From Dehalococcoidia bacterium (GTDB lineage Bacteria; Chloroflexota; Dehalococcoidia; JAUSIH01): a DNA stretch of 41,501 nucleotides. Shown here in pieces: positions 6,903-15,536 of the stretch. The translations under genes were made by a program, and so were the position numbers. The first letter of the stretch is position 1. Each line of letters starts with the position of its first letter. Under the pieces are notes generated by a model. That model saw only the letters and a list, made by a program, of their open reading frames with translations, was not told the origin of the DNA and made no database searches. The stretch covers positions 1 through 41,501 of the forward strand of contig JAUSIH010000033.1 of the NCBI GenBank assembly GCA_030648205.1. The letters run 5' to 3'.

Positions 6903-7868
6903 TCACGCATACCGGATTCGAGGGTCAAGCCATGCATAGCACAGGTCAACAACAAGGTTGATAACCAGGTACGAGAGGGCCATCATCAGGATGATGGCCT
7001 GCAGCACGGGATAGTCGCGGGCGCGAATGGACTCCACGATGTAGCTGCCGACGCCCGGCAACACGAAAATCGTCTCCATCACAACGGTGCCCCCCAACAG
7101 CACGCCGAACTCAAGCCCCGCAATGGTCACTACCGGCAACAGAGCGTTCTGCAGCGCGTGGCGGACTACTACAAGGCGCTCTTCCAGGCCCTTGGCCCAT
7201 GCCGTCCTTACGTAGTCCTGACGCAGTACCTCAAGCATCTGAGACCGGGTCATGCGGCTGATGACCGCCCCGTGGTAGAAGGCCAGCATCACGGCGGGCC
7301 AGATAAGTTGTGTCAGGTTCTCGACAGGGTTGTTGAACAGTCCCACCAGCTCAATGGGCGGCAGCCAGCGGAAAGAGGTGACCAGCCAGAGGATAAGCAG
7401 CGTGGCGGTGAAGAACGTCGGGATGGTCAACCCCGCCACGCTGACGACGCGCAAGAGATAGTCCAGCCATGTATTCTGACGAATGGCGGACACGACGCCC
7501 GCGGGCACGGCGATCAGCATCGTCATGATAATAGCGAGGAACGCAAGCTCGACGGTGATGGGCAGGCGCTGGGAAAGCTCCGTAACGACTGTCCGGCTGC
7601 TGGCGTACGAAGTCCCCAGATTCAGTTGGACGACGTCCTTCAGCCACGCGACGTACTGGACAAAGAGAGGCTGGTCAAGGCCCAGGTCCGCGCGCAGTTT
7701 GGCGAGGGCCTCCGGCGACGCCTGGCCCTCACCGCCCGGGCCCACCAGAATCATGACGGCTACGTCGCCGGGAAGCACCCGCATCAGCGCGAAGATGAGC
7801 ACCGACGCCGCCATGAGCACGGGAACGAACATCAGGAGCCGGCGGAGGATGTACGCGCGCACGAGCAC
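6903..7868 (-). CDS. ABC transporter permease, DppB/OppB type
   Basis: A 321-residue integral membrane protein. Hallmarks are the N-terminal YILRRLLMFVPVLMAASVLI helix, the RVLPGD motif, the EAA loop LEVLRQDYVRTAWAKGLEER (about 213-232), the GGTVVMETIFVLPGVGSYIV stretch, and the terminal LDPRIRYA. It forms the translocation pore with the DppC-like protein downstream for uptake of peptides or other solutes. The start is GTG at 7868, or GTG at 7862, which is better spaced from GGAGG. It lies 50 bp after the solute-binding protein gene, in the same operon. Confidence 0.93.
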   Translation of the reverse strand: MLVRAYILRRLLMFVPVLMAASVLIFALMRVLPGDVAVMILVGPGGEGQASPEALAKLRADLGLDQPLFVQYVAWLKDVVQLNLGTSYASSRTVVTELSQRLPITVELAFLAIIMTMLIAVPAGVVSAIRQNTWLDYLLRVVSVAGLTIPTFFTATLLILWLVTSFRWLPPIELVGLFNNPVENLTQLIWPAVMLAFYHGAVISRMTRSQMLEVLRQDYVRTAWAKGLEERLVVVRHALQNALLPVVTIAGLEFGVLLGGTVVMETIFVLPGVGSYIVESIRARDYPVLQAIILMMALSYLVINLVVDLCYAWLDPRIRYA

Positions 7869-7918
7869 CTACCTCCAGTCCGGCGGCACAGGCCTGTCCC
7901 CGCGGGCGTACCGGCGCC

Positions 7919-9661
7919 TTACTGGTCCAGCCATGCCCAGTCAAGACGGTGGGAGTTGTACACGTCGTGCGGGAAGTAGCCCTGGACTTCTTTCCACATC
8001 CCGACAATGTATTTGCCCGGAGAGACCTCGAATCCCGCCACCTTGTCTATAAGAATGCGTTCGGCTTTCTGCACCAACTCAAGCCGCTTCGGCTGGGACA
8101 ACTCAGCGGACTGGGCGTCCAGCAGCTTGTCCACCTCTGGGTCGCTGAACTTGCCATAGTTGCGGGAGCCGTTTGTCTTCCAGTAGGGCAGGAGCAGCAT
8201 GTTGGGGTCGCCAACAGCCTCGGAGATGGAGAGGAAGCCCAGGCCCCAGTCGCGGCGCTCCATGGAATCGTAAAAGGCGGCGTCGTCCATGGGTCGGAGC
8301 TGCGCGTCCACACCGATGCGCGCTAGCTGCTGCTGGAGCACCTGGCTTATCTTGATCTCTATTTCAAAGGAGCGCAGGGGCATGACGGTCTTGATGCCGT
8401 CCTTGTACCCCGCCTCGGCCAGAAGCCTCTTCGCTTCTGTCAGGTCCGCCGGGGATGGCTTGCGGTAACCGGGCAGCTTCATCAGCTCAGCGCGGGGCAT
8501 GCCCCATTCGTCCACTGACATGACGCCAATGACCTTGCCCTGTCCTTCCACAGCGGTGTCTATGACTTCCTGGGGGTCCATCGCCAGCGCCAGCGCCTTG
8601 CGGACCCGCAGGTCATTGAAGGGAGGTTGCGTGTGATTAATGACAACGCCTTGCCCCCGCGTGGAGAAATAGTAGAAAAGTTTAATGGGGAGTTTCTCTC
8701 GATTGATCACTTGCTCTTCGGCGGGCGACAGGCCGCGGCTCCCCTGGCCGGTGATTAAGACGCGCTTGGTCCGGAGCGCCGCGAACTGCGTCGCCGAGTC
8801 TCGAATGGTCAGGAACTTCGCCCCGTCCAGGTAAGGCAAGCCCTTGACGAAATAGTCGGGGTTCTTCACCGACTCGGTCACGACGCCGGGCTCGTACTTG
8901 ATGACCTTGAAAGGTCCTGTGCCAACAGCCTTTGTCTTCAGAGCGCCCGGGTCCTTCTCCAGGATATGCTTGGGCATCAGCTTGAAGAAGCCGCTTGCGA
9001 TGATGGGGATGAAGGCGGCGTTCACGGACGAGAGGGTGACCTTCAGGGTGTTCGGGTCGGGCGTGTCCATCTTCTGGATGCCTTCGATGGAGCTGGCGCG
9101 CGGGCTGGCGATGCCCTTCGGCGGGTTGGCAATGCGGTCCAGCGTGAACTTGGCGTCCTCGGCTGTGAAGGGAACGCCGTCATGCCACTTGACGCCCTTG
9201 GCGAAGGTGAAGGTGAACGTCTTGCCGTCCGGAGTGACCTCCCACTTCTCCGCCATGTCCGGCACGATTTGCCAGCTCCCCTGGTAGTCGTACTGCAGCA
9301 TCTGGTTGTAGGAGCTGCCCGCGATGGAAAGCACCTGCAGGGACGACGCCGAGTGCATGTCTATGTTCTGGATAACGGTCTGGTGATAGCCGGTAAGGAC
9401 GCCGCCGCGCTTGATCTGCTGGGCCTGCGGCGTCGGCGTGGGCGCCGTCCCTGGCGCCAGGACAGGTGGCGCAACTGGCGCTCTGCCGGGAAGGGGCGTC
9501 GGACGCGCCTGCTCTGGGGTGGGTGACGCGGGTGGGGAGGTGACGCCCGCGGCAGGCGCGGGCGCGGAAGGTGGTGGGGGAGCCGCTGGCGCGCACGCTG
9601 CCGCAATCAACACGAAGGCTGCTGAGACCGAGATGAGCAGGCGACCAATCGAACGGATCAT
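7919..9661 (-). CDS. ABC transporter solute-binding lipoprotein (SBP_bac_5)
   Basis: A 580-residue extracytoplasmic binding protein. The first 22 residues are a lipoprotein signal peptide with lipobox LIAAAC (acyl-Cys at 23). A low-complexity Pro/Ala linker follows (about 24-80), then the SBP_bac_5 fold with GVLTGYHQTV, MAEKWEVTPDGKTFTFTFAK, GVKWHDGVPFTAEDAKFTLD and the VRKALALAMD segment. The start at 9661 has AAGGAGAG just upstream; the frame is open further upstream but that is not coding. The family binds peptides, nickel, sugars or other compounds, and the ligand here is unknown. It sits between the SDR gene and the permeases. Confidence 0.93.
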   Translation of the reverse strand: MIRSIGRLLISVSAAFVLIAAACAPAAPPPPSAPAPAAGVTSPPASPTPEQARPTPLPGRAPVAPPVLAPGTAPTPTPQAQQIKRGGVLTGYHQTVIQNIDMHSASSLQVLSIAGSSYNQMLQYDYQGSWQIVPDMAEKWEVTPDGKTFTFTFAKGVKWHDGVPFTAEDAKFTLDRIANPPKGIASPRASSIEGIQKMDTPDPNTLKVTLSSVNAAFIPIIASGFFKLMPKHILEKDPGALKTKAVGTGPFKVIKYEPGVVTESVKNPDYFVKGLPYLDGAKFLTIRDSATQFAALRTKRVLITGQGSRGLSPAEEQVINREKLPIKLFYYFSTRGQGVVINHTQPPFNDLRVRKALALAMDPQEVIDTAVEGQGKVIGVMSVDEWGMPRAELMKLPGYRKPSPADLTEAKRLLAEAGYKDGIKTVMPLRSFEIEIKISQVLQQQLARIGVDAQLRPMDDAAFYDSMERRDWGLGFLSISEAVGDPNMLLLPYWKTNGSRNYGKFSDPEVDKLLDAQSAELSQPKRLELVQKAERILIDKVAGFEVSPGKYIVGMWKEVQGYFPHDVYNSHRLDWAWLDQ

Positions 9662-9690
9662 GGCACTCTCCTTCGGCTCCTTTGGCCAGC

Positions 9691-10491
9691 TTAGTAATAG
9701 GCGCAGGGCACGGCCCCTCCGTCGACAGCGATGGTCTGTCCGGTTATGGCGGACGCTTGCCGGGACGCCAGGAAGACGACCAGCGCCGCTATATCCTCCG
9801 GCTGAATAAACCGCCCGATGGGTATGTCTTCCAGCATATGTTTTCGGATGGCGTCCTCGCTTGTCTTCGCCGCCCGCGCTCGCGCTGCAATGTTCAAGCC
9901 GAGGCGCTTGGTTGCGGTAGCCCCTGGATGGATTGCGTTGACCGTGACTCCGTATGGCGCGGCTGTTGTGGACAGCACCTTCGTAAAGTTGACCAGCGCA
10001 GCGTTGAACGCGCCATTCAATAAAGAGGTGGCCCTGGGCAGGCGCGCCGCCACGCCCGCGATATTGACAATGCGACCCCATCCCTGGGCCTGCATCAGCG
10101 GCAGAACAAGGCGGCAGCACCGGACGTAGCCCATGACCTTCACGTCGAAGTATCGACACCAGTCGTCGTCATGCAAGGTCTCAAACGTACCGTACAGAGG
10201 GATGGTCGCGTTGTTCACCAGCACAGCCGGAGGGCCAAGCTGGTCCCGAGCGGCCTGTACGTAACGCTCCACATCCTCTGGCTTCGTCACGTCGGCCACC
10301 CAGGGCAAGACCTTCGCGCCGGTGCTTTTCGCAATAGCGTCAGCGGCTTCTTCGAGCTTTGACAGAGTGCGTCCACAGATTGCGACCTTCGCGCCCTCCG
10401 CAGCGAGAGCGTGCGCCACCGCTCTGCCGATGCCCTCGCCGGCGCCTGTCACCAGGGCAACCTTCCCGTCTAACGCTAGATTCATGCTCAT
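9691..10491 (-). CDS. Short-chain dehydrogenase/reductase with atypical active site
   Basis: A 266-residue Rossmann-fold SDR. The cofactor motif TGAGEGIG is at 15-22, and R41 after the second strand (AICGRT) suggests NADP(H). NNA is at 93-95. The usual YxxxK position reads NGAFN (N159...N163) and the catalytic Ser region reads NIAG instead of NISS, so the classical Ser-Tyr-Lys set is missing. Activity as an oxidoreductase is therefore doubtful, although such sequences recur among SDRs. It is the first gene of the minus-strand operon with the ABC importer, 29 bp before the binding-protein gene. No clear Shine-Dalgarno is seen. Confidence 0.85.
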   Translation of the reverse strand: MSMNLALDGKVALVTGAGEGIGRAVAHALAAEGAKVAICGRTLSKLEEAADAIAKSTGAKVLPWVADVTKPEDVERYVQAARDQLGPPAVLVNNATIPLYGTFETLHDDDWCRYFDVKVMGYVRCCRLVLPLMQAQGWGRIVNIAGVAARLPRATSLLNGAFNAALVNFTKVLSTTAAPYGVTVNAIHPGATATKRLGLNIAARARAAKTSEDAIRKHMLEDIPIGRFIQPEDIAALVVFLASRQASAITGQTIAVDGGAVPCAYY

Positions 10492-10617
10492 AGTATTTTA
10501 GGCTGTTGTTGCACTTTGACTCCGCACTGAAATGGCCGTGGAGAGCGCGCGACCACATGACCCTTGATGCCAAGCCAAGAACGACGCCAGCCAGACGCCC
10601 GTACTTGTAGTGACGCC

Positions 10618-10646
10618 ACTATACCCTGCATGTTCGCGGTCGTCAA
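10618..10646 (-). promoter_or_regulatory. Sigma70-type promoter of the SDR-ABC operon
   Basis: On the minus strand TTGACG (10646-10641) is followed after exactly 17 bases by TATAGT (10623-10618). Both boxes are close to consensus. Transcription would begin near 10611, leaving a leader of about 120 bases before the SDR start at 10491. Confidence 0.7.
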
Positions 10647-10932
10647 GGCAGCGGATATCGCTCCCAGACTCCGAATAATGATGGCAAAAGGATTGCTGCT
10701 GTCGTTAGCAGTGTATCCGCGTCGCCCAGCCACGCCTCCAGGCCCTGGTTGCAACTTGTTCAGCCGCGCCTGGTCACTGTCAGGGGTTCTCTTGCCCTTG
10801 GGTTGATCGTCCGCCATATGCGTAGGGGAAAGGATGACCATTCAACCAGAACGCAAGCCGCTTCGTCCCATGCGACGGCACGGGAACGCCGAGACGTACG
10901 AGCCTCAGGAAAGCAGCCGTGCCCGCCCGTGG

Positions 10933-10986
10933 TTGACAAACGCTTAGATGCCTGCTAAAAGTAACGCAGTAGAGCAGGCATCTAAG
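10933..10986 (+). promoter_or_regulatory. Promoter overlapped by a 14-bp-arm palindrome (putative operator)
   Basis: TTGACA at 10933-10938 is followed 17 bases on by a weak -10 (TAAAAG, 10956-10961). A perfect inverted repeat has arms CTTAGATGCCTGCT (10943-10956) and its complement (10973-10986), separated by 16 bases. It covers the spacer, the -10 and the start of transcription. This is the geometry of a repressor operator or a leader hairpin. GGAGG at 11000-11003 and ATG at 11010 follow. It probably controls the LLM oxidoreductase gene; the regulator is not in the window. Confidence 0.65.
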
Positions 10987-11009
10987 AAGAAAGACCGCGG
11001 AGGTGCGCC

Positions 11010-12035
11010 ATGGCTTTGCGGGTGGACGTGCGGATTCCTGCGTGTCGGCCAATACCTCAGGTAGTGGATTTCGTACGTCAGTGCGACAGCGCTGGGCTGG
11101 ACGGCATCGGCCTGCTTGACTCTCAACTGATTGTCCGCGACACCTTTGTCACTATGGGCGTCCTGGCTCGTGAGACTCACCGCATCAAGCTCACCGCGTC
11201 CGTCACCAACCCGGTGACCCGCCATCCGTCCGTCCTCGCGTCGGCGATGGCCACCGTCGCGGAACTGGCCCCGGGCCGCGTGGAGTTCGTCCTGGGAACG
11301 GGGTACAGCGCGGTACGCACCATAGGACTTCCCCTCGCTACCAGCGCCCATATGCGTGAGACCGTGCTCACTATCCGCCGCCTCTTGCGTGGCGAAAAAG
11401 TGCAATGGGGCGGCTCCACAAGCCATCTCGCCTTTGCCCCCTCATTCCCTGTCCCGGTGTACATAGCGGCTACAAGCCCTCGCATGATTGAAGTCGCTGC
11501 GGAAGTGGCCGACGGCGTGCTCTTGCATATTGGGATGAGTCCCGGCATCCTGGCCACGGCGTACCACCATATCGAGGAGGGCGCGCGCCGTGCCAAACGC
11601 AACCCTGCTGACCTGCACGTGGCGGTCTGTCTGCGCACGGCCCTGGCGACAGACGAAAAAGTTGCCCTGGAGCAAAGCCGTCCTGTCTGCGCCAACTGGG
11701 TGCTGGAGAAGCATCGGGCGCGCTGGCTCAAGGCCGGAGGTCTCCGTATACCGGAGTTCGCCGAAATCCCGCCAGAGGTGCGCGCCATTTATCCCGACCT
11801 GTCGCATCCCGAGGACCCCGTGGCTGCCCGCAAGGCTACATCCTTTCTCAGCGACGACTTGCTGCGGTCTGTCTGCAACGTTCTGGGCGTGCTGGGCCCT
11901 CATGAGGCCCTGTTCCGTAAACTTAAGGAGGCCGAAGAGTGGGGTGTCCGCCATGCTTATCTGATGACGTCAGCCACCTACGACTTTCCTCACGAGGTGC
12001 TGGAGGCGTTCAAACGCCGGGCCCCGGCAACGTAG
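11010..12035 (+). CDS. LLM-class (luciferase-like, probably F420-dependent) oxidoreductase
   Basis: A 341-residue TIM-barrel protein of the bacterial luciferase-like superfamily. Typical features are the N-terminal barrel strand VDVRIPA, the LTASVTNPVTRHPSVLASAM segment (about 61-80), the LAPGRVEFVLGTGYSAVRTI stretch (about 85-105) and PVYIAATSPRMIEVAAEVAD (about 147-166). The pattern is nearest to Mer-like and F420-dependent members rather than FMN monooxygenases, but cofactor choice is inference. It follows a well-formed promoter/palindrome and has a GGAGG ribosome-binding site. A downstream SDR gene lies about 50 bp away and may be co-transcribed. Confidence 0.88.
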   Translation: MALRVDVRIPACRPIPQVVDFVRQCDSAGLDGIGLLDSQLIVRDTFVTMGVLARETHRIKLTASVTNPVTRHPSVLASAMATVAELAPGRVEFVLGTGYSAVRTIGLPLATSAHMRETVLTIRRLLRGEKVQWGGSTSHLAFAPSFPVPVYIAATSPRMIEVAAEVADGVLLHIGMSPGILATAYHHIEEGARRAKRNPADLHVAVCLRTALATDEKVALEQSRPVCANWVLEKHRARWLKAGGLRIPEFAEIPPEVRAIYPDLSHPEDPVAARKATSFLSDDLLRSVCNVLGVLGPHEALFRKLKEAEEWGVRHAYLMTSATYDFPHEVLEAFKRRAPAT

Positions 12036-12086
12036 CCTCCGTCGTCTCCTGTGAGTCGCATGGCTAAGCGCGAGGAAAACAAGCGT

Positions 12087-12815
12087 ATGGGTTTAGACGG
12101 GCTGAAAGAGAAGGTAGCTATCGTCACCGGCGGTGGCCGGGGCATAGGCCGGGAGATAGCGCTGCGCCTCGCGGCGGAAAAGGCGTGCGTGGTCCTTTCC
12201 GCGCGCACACGCAAGGAGATTGAATCAGTAGCAGGCGAGATACGCGCTGCCGGCGGCGTGGCCCTGGCGGCGCCCGCGGACGTGGGCTATGGCAAAGAGG
12301 TGGATGCGCTGTTTCGGCAGGCCGTCTCCACATTCGGTAAGGTGGACATCCTGGTCAACAATGCAGGAGCCTACCCTATTGGTCCGGTCGCGGACTTCCT
12401 GGAAGACGCATGGGACGCGGCAATGCGGGTGAACCTGAAGTCCTTTTATCTCTGCTCCCGGGCCGCCCTCACCATCGGGAAGATGCTAGAGCGTCGGAGC
12501 GGACATATCATCAACATAGCGTCCATCATGGTCCGCCGCGAGGCCCCCAATCTGGCCGTCCACGCTTCCTTTAAGCACGGCGTCCTCGGCTTCTCGGAAT
12601 CTCTGCGCCGCGAGGTGTCGCCCGCCGGCGTTCGCGTGTCGCTCGTGTGCCCCGGCCCCGTAGACACGGCGCTATTGCGCTCCGCGGAGGCCCGGGAGAT
12701 GGTGCAGCGGCGCGAGCGCTGGATTATGCCCGGAGACGTGGCCGACCTGGTCTTGCACGTTGCCACGCTGCCGGAAAACATCAATATCAGCGAGGTCCAT
12801 GTCATGGGGACGTGA
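12087..12815 (+). CDS. Short-chain dehydrogenase/reductase with His in place of catalytic Tyr
   Basis: About 242 residues from the preferred ATG at 12087 (GAGGA upstream); in-frame starts at 12051 (GTG) and 12060 (ATG) would add 9-12 residues. The cofactor motif TGGGRGIG (14-21) and NNAG (91-94) are canonical. The active-site Ser is present in NIAS (S146) and Lys in SFK (K163), but the expected Tyr is H159 (HASFK). The substrate is unknown. It follows the LLM oxidoreductase, which suggests a shared redox step. The C-terminus VHVMGT is short compared with typical SDRs. Confidence 0.85.
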   Translation: MGLDGLKEKVAIVTGGGRGIGREIALRLAAEKACVVLSARTRKEIESVAGEIRAAGGVALAAPADVGYGKEVDALFRQAVSTFGKVDILVNNAGAYPIGPVADFLEDAWDAAMRVNLKSFYLCSRAALTIGKMLERRSGHIINIASIMVRREAPNLAVHASFKHGVLGFSESLRREVSPAGVRVSLVCPGPVDTALLRSAEAREMVQRRERWIMPGDVADLVLHVATLPENINISEVHVMGT

Positions 12816-12854
12816 GCCGCATTTCCGGAGAGGCGCCGAGAAAACCTCCCCGCC

Positions 12855-12884
12855 TTGACGGGCATCGTTTTCCGGCGCTAGACT
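12855..12884 (+). promoter_or_regulatory. Promoter of the crotonase-thiolase-CoA-transferase operon
   Basis: TTGACG (12855-12860) is separated by 18 bases from TAGACT (12879-12884), about 70 bases before the crotonase ATG at 12966. It matches the TTGAC-N17/18-TA form seen at other operon starts in this window. Confidence 0.5.
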
Positions 12885-12965
12885 GATGCTGGTTTCGTCG
12901 AGATAACCCCCCGGCGGTTTTCAGAGCGACCTCCACCACCCTTCGACGAGCACCAGGAAGGCGAC

Positions 12966-13796
12966 ATGACGTACGAAACGCTCCTCTATGCCAGGGACAA
13001 AGGCGTCGGCCTCGTCACCCTGAGCCGCCCCAAGGCCCTGAACGCCCTCTCATCCCAGCTTCTTGCCGAGTTGGACAATCTGCTTACCGCCGTCGAGTCC
13101 GACGAGGAGACGCGCGTCCTGGTGATTACCGGCGCGCGCCGGCCCGACAACCGGCCCTGCTTCTCCGCGGGTGCCGACCTCAAGGAAATCGCGGAGAAGG
13201 GTCCGCTCACCCTCAAGCGGAAAGGCATGGTCGCGGCGGTGGAGGCGATGGCGACGCTGGACCCGGTGGAGAATCAGGTCCAGTCCCTCTGCGACCGCGT
13301 GGAGAGCTTCGGCAAGCCCGTCATCGCCGCCATTGACGGCGTGTGCACGGCGGGCGGCCTTGAGCTGGCGCTCTCCTGCGATATCCTCATCGCCGCGGAG
13401 ACCGCCCAGATAAGCGACCTGCACATCAAGAACCTGGGCGTCCTGGGCGGCGCCGGCGTCACCACGCGCCTGGCGCGGGCCGTGGGTCCCGCCAAGGCGA
13501 AGGAGATCGTTTTCACCGGCGACCCCATAGACGGCCGGGAGGCGTGGCGTATCGGCTTGGTCAACCGCGTCGTGCCGCAGGCGCAACTCCTGCCGGAGGC
13601 TACGGCCCTGGGCCAGAAGCTGGCGACCATGCGCGCGGACGCCCTGCGGCTGGCGAAGGCGTCCATCAACGCGACCATGGACATGGACTTCCGCCAGGCG
13701 CTGCGCTATTCTTACCTTTGCTGGACCGCTCTGGGCGACACGTCGGCGGGGGCGAAGGCTTTCGCCGAGCGAAGCGGAAAGGGCCCCAGCCGGTAG
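12966..13796 (+). CDS. Enoyl-CoA hydratase/isomerase family protein
   Basis: A 276-residue crotonase-fold protein. The acyl-CoA/oxyanion loops are present as FSAGADLKE (about 66-74) and GVCTAGGLELAL (125-136). The first hydratase Glu is kept (E133), but the second, normally in a PE motif, is replaced (SDLHIKNLG, H153). A plain hydratase reaction is therefore uncertain; isomerase, hydrolase or lyase activities exist in the family. An AGGAAG site precedes the ATG. It is the first gene of an operon with DUF35, thiolase and CoA-transferase genes. Confidence 0.9.
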   Translation: MTYETLLYARDKGVGLVTLSRPKALNALSSQLLAELDNLLTAVESDEETRVLVITGARRPDNRPCFSAGADLKEIAEKGPLTLKRKGMVAAVEAMATLDPVENQVQSLCDRVESFGKPVIAAIDGVCTAGGLELALSCDILIAAETAQISDLHIKNLGVLGGAGVTTRLARAVGPAKAKEIVFTGDPIDGREAWRIGLVNRVVPQAQLLPEATALGQKLATMRADALRLAKASINATMDMDFRQALRYSYLCWTALGDTSAGAKAFAERSGKGPSR

Positions 13797-13833
13797 GCTT
13801 CGGCGCCCGTCAGACAACACTTTGCGAATTGCT

Positions 13834-13857
13834 CCGCCGCCTCAGTCGAGGCGGCGG
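13834..13857 (+). repeat. Intra-operon hairpin between crotonase and DUF35 genes
   Basis: A perfect 10-bp stem, CCGCCGCCTC (13834-13843) with its complement (13848-13857), has the tetraloop AGTC and lies 38 bases after the crotonase stop. It has no T-tract, so it may slow or process mRNA rather than terminate. AGGAGG for the next gene follows nine bases after its 3' arm. Confidence 0.6.
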
Positions 13858-13880
13858 CACGACACAGGAGGTCGCAACCG

Positions 13881-14348
13881 ATGGCGAACGGCATGGGCAA
13901 AAGCCCGACCCCCCCGGCGACCAACGAGGTCCTTGTCCTGGAAGGTCTCTTCCACCGCTCCTCCGGGCCCGGCGACAAGGCCTATCTCATAGGGAGCACG
14001 TGCAGCGCGTGCGGGTACGTGGCATTCCCGAAGCGAGTCGTGTGTCCCGCGTGCGTCCGCGAGAATACCATGAAGGAGACCCCTCTCAGCACCCGCGCCA
14101 GGGTATTCAGCTTCACCGTCGCGCGCGTCGCGCCTCCCGGCTTCACCGCCCCTTATCTTCAGGCGTGGGTGGATGTGGAGAAGGGGCCTCGCATCTTCTC
14201 ACTCATCGCGGGCGTGGAGCCGAAGGACGACGCTCTGGTTGAAGGACAAGATGTCGAGCTGGTCATCGAGAAGATACGCACAGACGAGGGCGGGAACGAC
14301 GTCATCGGGTACAAGTTCCGGCCCGTCAGCAAGGGAGGCAAGCCATGA
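13881..14348 (+). CDS. DUF35 zinc-ribbon/OB-fold protein (thiolase partner)
   Basis: A 155-residue protein with an N-terminal rubredoxin-like zinc ribbon (C41, C44, C55, C58 in CSAC and CPAC) and a C-terminal OB-fold (about 68-150) with the LQAWVDVEKGPRIFSLIAGV pattern. DUF35 proteins bind thiolase-like enzymes (for example in archaeal acetoacetyl-CoA thiolase/HMG-CoA synthase complexes, BbsA/BbsB and ChsH2/Ltp2) and channel acyl-CoA intermediates. The stop overlaps the thiolase start by four bases (ATGA), consistent with stoichiometric co-expression. AGGAGG at 13866-13871. Confidence 0.9.
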   Translation: MANGMGKSPTPPATNEVLVLEGLFHRSSGPGDKAYLIGSTCSACGYVAFPKRVVCPACVRENTMKETPLSTRARVFSFTVARVAPPGFTAPYLQAWVDVEKGPRIFSLIAGVEPKDDALVEGQDVELVIEKIRTDEGGNDVIGYKFRPVSKGGKP

Positions 14349-15523
14349 GAGACGTGGTTGTCGTCGGCGTCGGCATGCATCCTTTCGGCAAGTTCCTGGA
14401 CAAGAGTCTCAAGGAGCTTGCTCGCACCGCCATTTGGAACGCACTGAAGGACGCGGGCATGGGGCCCAAAGACATCCAGGTGGCCTATATTGGTAACTCG
14501 CTGGCTGGCCTGATCACCGGTCAGGAGGGCGTGCGGGGCCAGACGGTCATGCGGGACGCAGGATTCAGCGGCATCCCGGTCATCAACGTAGAGAACGCCT
14601 GCGCCAGCGCCACCACGGCCTTCCGTGGCGCCTGGCTGGAGGTGGCGTCCGGCAACGCGGACGTGGCCCTGGCCGTGGGCATGGAAAAGATGTTCCTGAA
14701 CGACACCTCCAAGTCCCTCCAGGCCCTCATCGCGGACTCGGAGGTCGAGCTCGCCAAGATGGGCATCCAGTTCACGGCCTACTATGCCATCTCTCCGGAA
14801 TATAATCTGAAAAAATATATGAAGGACTATGATGTGACCGCCGAACATTTCGCCAAGGTGACGGTCAAGAACAGCCACAACGGCTCATTGAATCCCTACG
14901 CCCAGCACCGGAAGCCCCTGACCGTGCAGGACGTGCTGAATTCCAGGATGATCGCCTATCCGCTCACGCTCTACATGTGCTCGTCCATGGGAGACGGCGC
15001 CGCCGCCGCCATCCTCTGCACCCCAGAGGTGGCGCGGCGCTTTTCCTCCAAGCCGCAGGTCCACGTGGCCGCCTGCGCCCTGCGCTCCGGGATGTTCCGG
15101 CGCCCCGACGACGTGGAGACGCCCAGCTCGGTGTCGCTGGTATCCCGCCAGGCGTACGAGAAGGCGGGCATCGGGCCGGAAGACGTGGACGTGGCGGAGG
15201 TCCACGACGCCATGGCCCCCGCCGAGCTTCTTATCTACGAGGAGCTGGGCTTCTGCAAGAAGGGCGAAGCCAAACACCTGATTGATACAGGCGTCACCGC
15301 TCTGCATGGTTCGAAGCCGGTGAACCCGAGCGGCGGCCTCGCCGCCAAGGGCCATCCCGTCGGCGCGACCGGCCTCGCCCAGATCAGCGAGATCGTCTGG
15401 CAACTGCGCGGAGAAGCAGGCCCCCGGCAGGTGGCGAACCCCAAGGTCGGGTTGACGGAGAACGTGGGGGGCGTTGTTGACAATGAGTCGGCGGCCTTCA
15501 CGACTACCATCCTCAAGCGATAG
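14345..15523 (+). CDS. Thiolase (SCP2-type, canonical Cys/His)
   Basis: A 392-residue thiolase-fold enzyme. The nucleophilic Cys is C86 in NACASATTAF, the histidines are H287 (EVHDAMAP) and H337 (GGLAAKGHPVGATG). The second Cys of classical thiolases near the C-terminus is absent (ENVGGVVDN), as in many SCP2/archaeal-type members. It should cleave or form 3-oxoacyl-CoA in complex with the adjacent DUF35 protein. It lies in the operon crotonase-DUF35-thiolase-CoA-transferase, with a 4-bp overlap upstream and 13 bases to the next start. Confidence 0.93.
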   Translation: MRDVVVVGVGMHPFGKFLDKSLKELARTAIWNALKDAGMGPKDIQVAYIGNSLAGLITGQEGVRGQTVMRDAGFSGIPVINVENACASATTAFRGAWLEVASGNADVALAVGMEKMFLNDTSKSLQALIADSEVELAKMGIQFTAYYAISPEYNLKKYMKDYDVTAEHFAKVTVKNSHNGSLNPYAQHRKPLTVQDVLNSRMIAYPLTLYMCSSMGDGAAAAILCTPEVARRFSSKPQVHVAACALRSGMFRRPDDVETPSSVSLVSRQAYEKAGIGPEDVDVAEVHDAMAPAELLIYEELGFCKKGEAKHLIDTGVTALHGSKPVNPSGGLAAKGHPVGATGLAQISEIVWQLRGEAGPRQVANPKVGLTENVGGVVDNESAAFTTTILKR

Positions 15524-15536
15524 AACTTCAGAGCGT

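Larger units (their letters stand above)
10492..11009. other. Divergent intergenic region
   Basis: About 520 bases separate the SDR operon (minus) from the LLM oxidoreductase (plus). It holds one promoter for each direction (entered separately) and a large palindrome next to the plus-strand start. Several short open frames exist between 10650 and 10930, but none has a good ribosome-binding site or a family signature, so I call no gene there. Confidence 0.5.

Noticed and set aside
9662-10159. Upstream extension of the solute-binding protein frame
   Set aside because: It runs antisense-free but out of frame through the SDR gene; the lipoprotein signal peptide and ribosome-binding site fix the start at 9661.
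10650-10930. Open frames on both strands in the divergent gap
   Set aside because: No recognisable protein features, and promoters for both flanking operons occupy the ends of the region.
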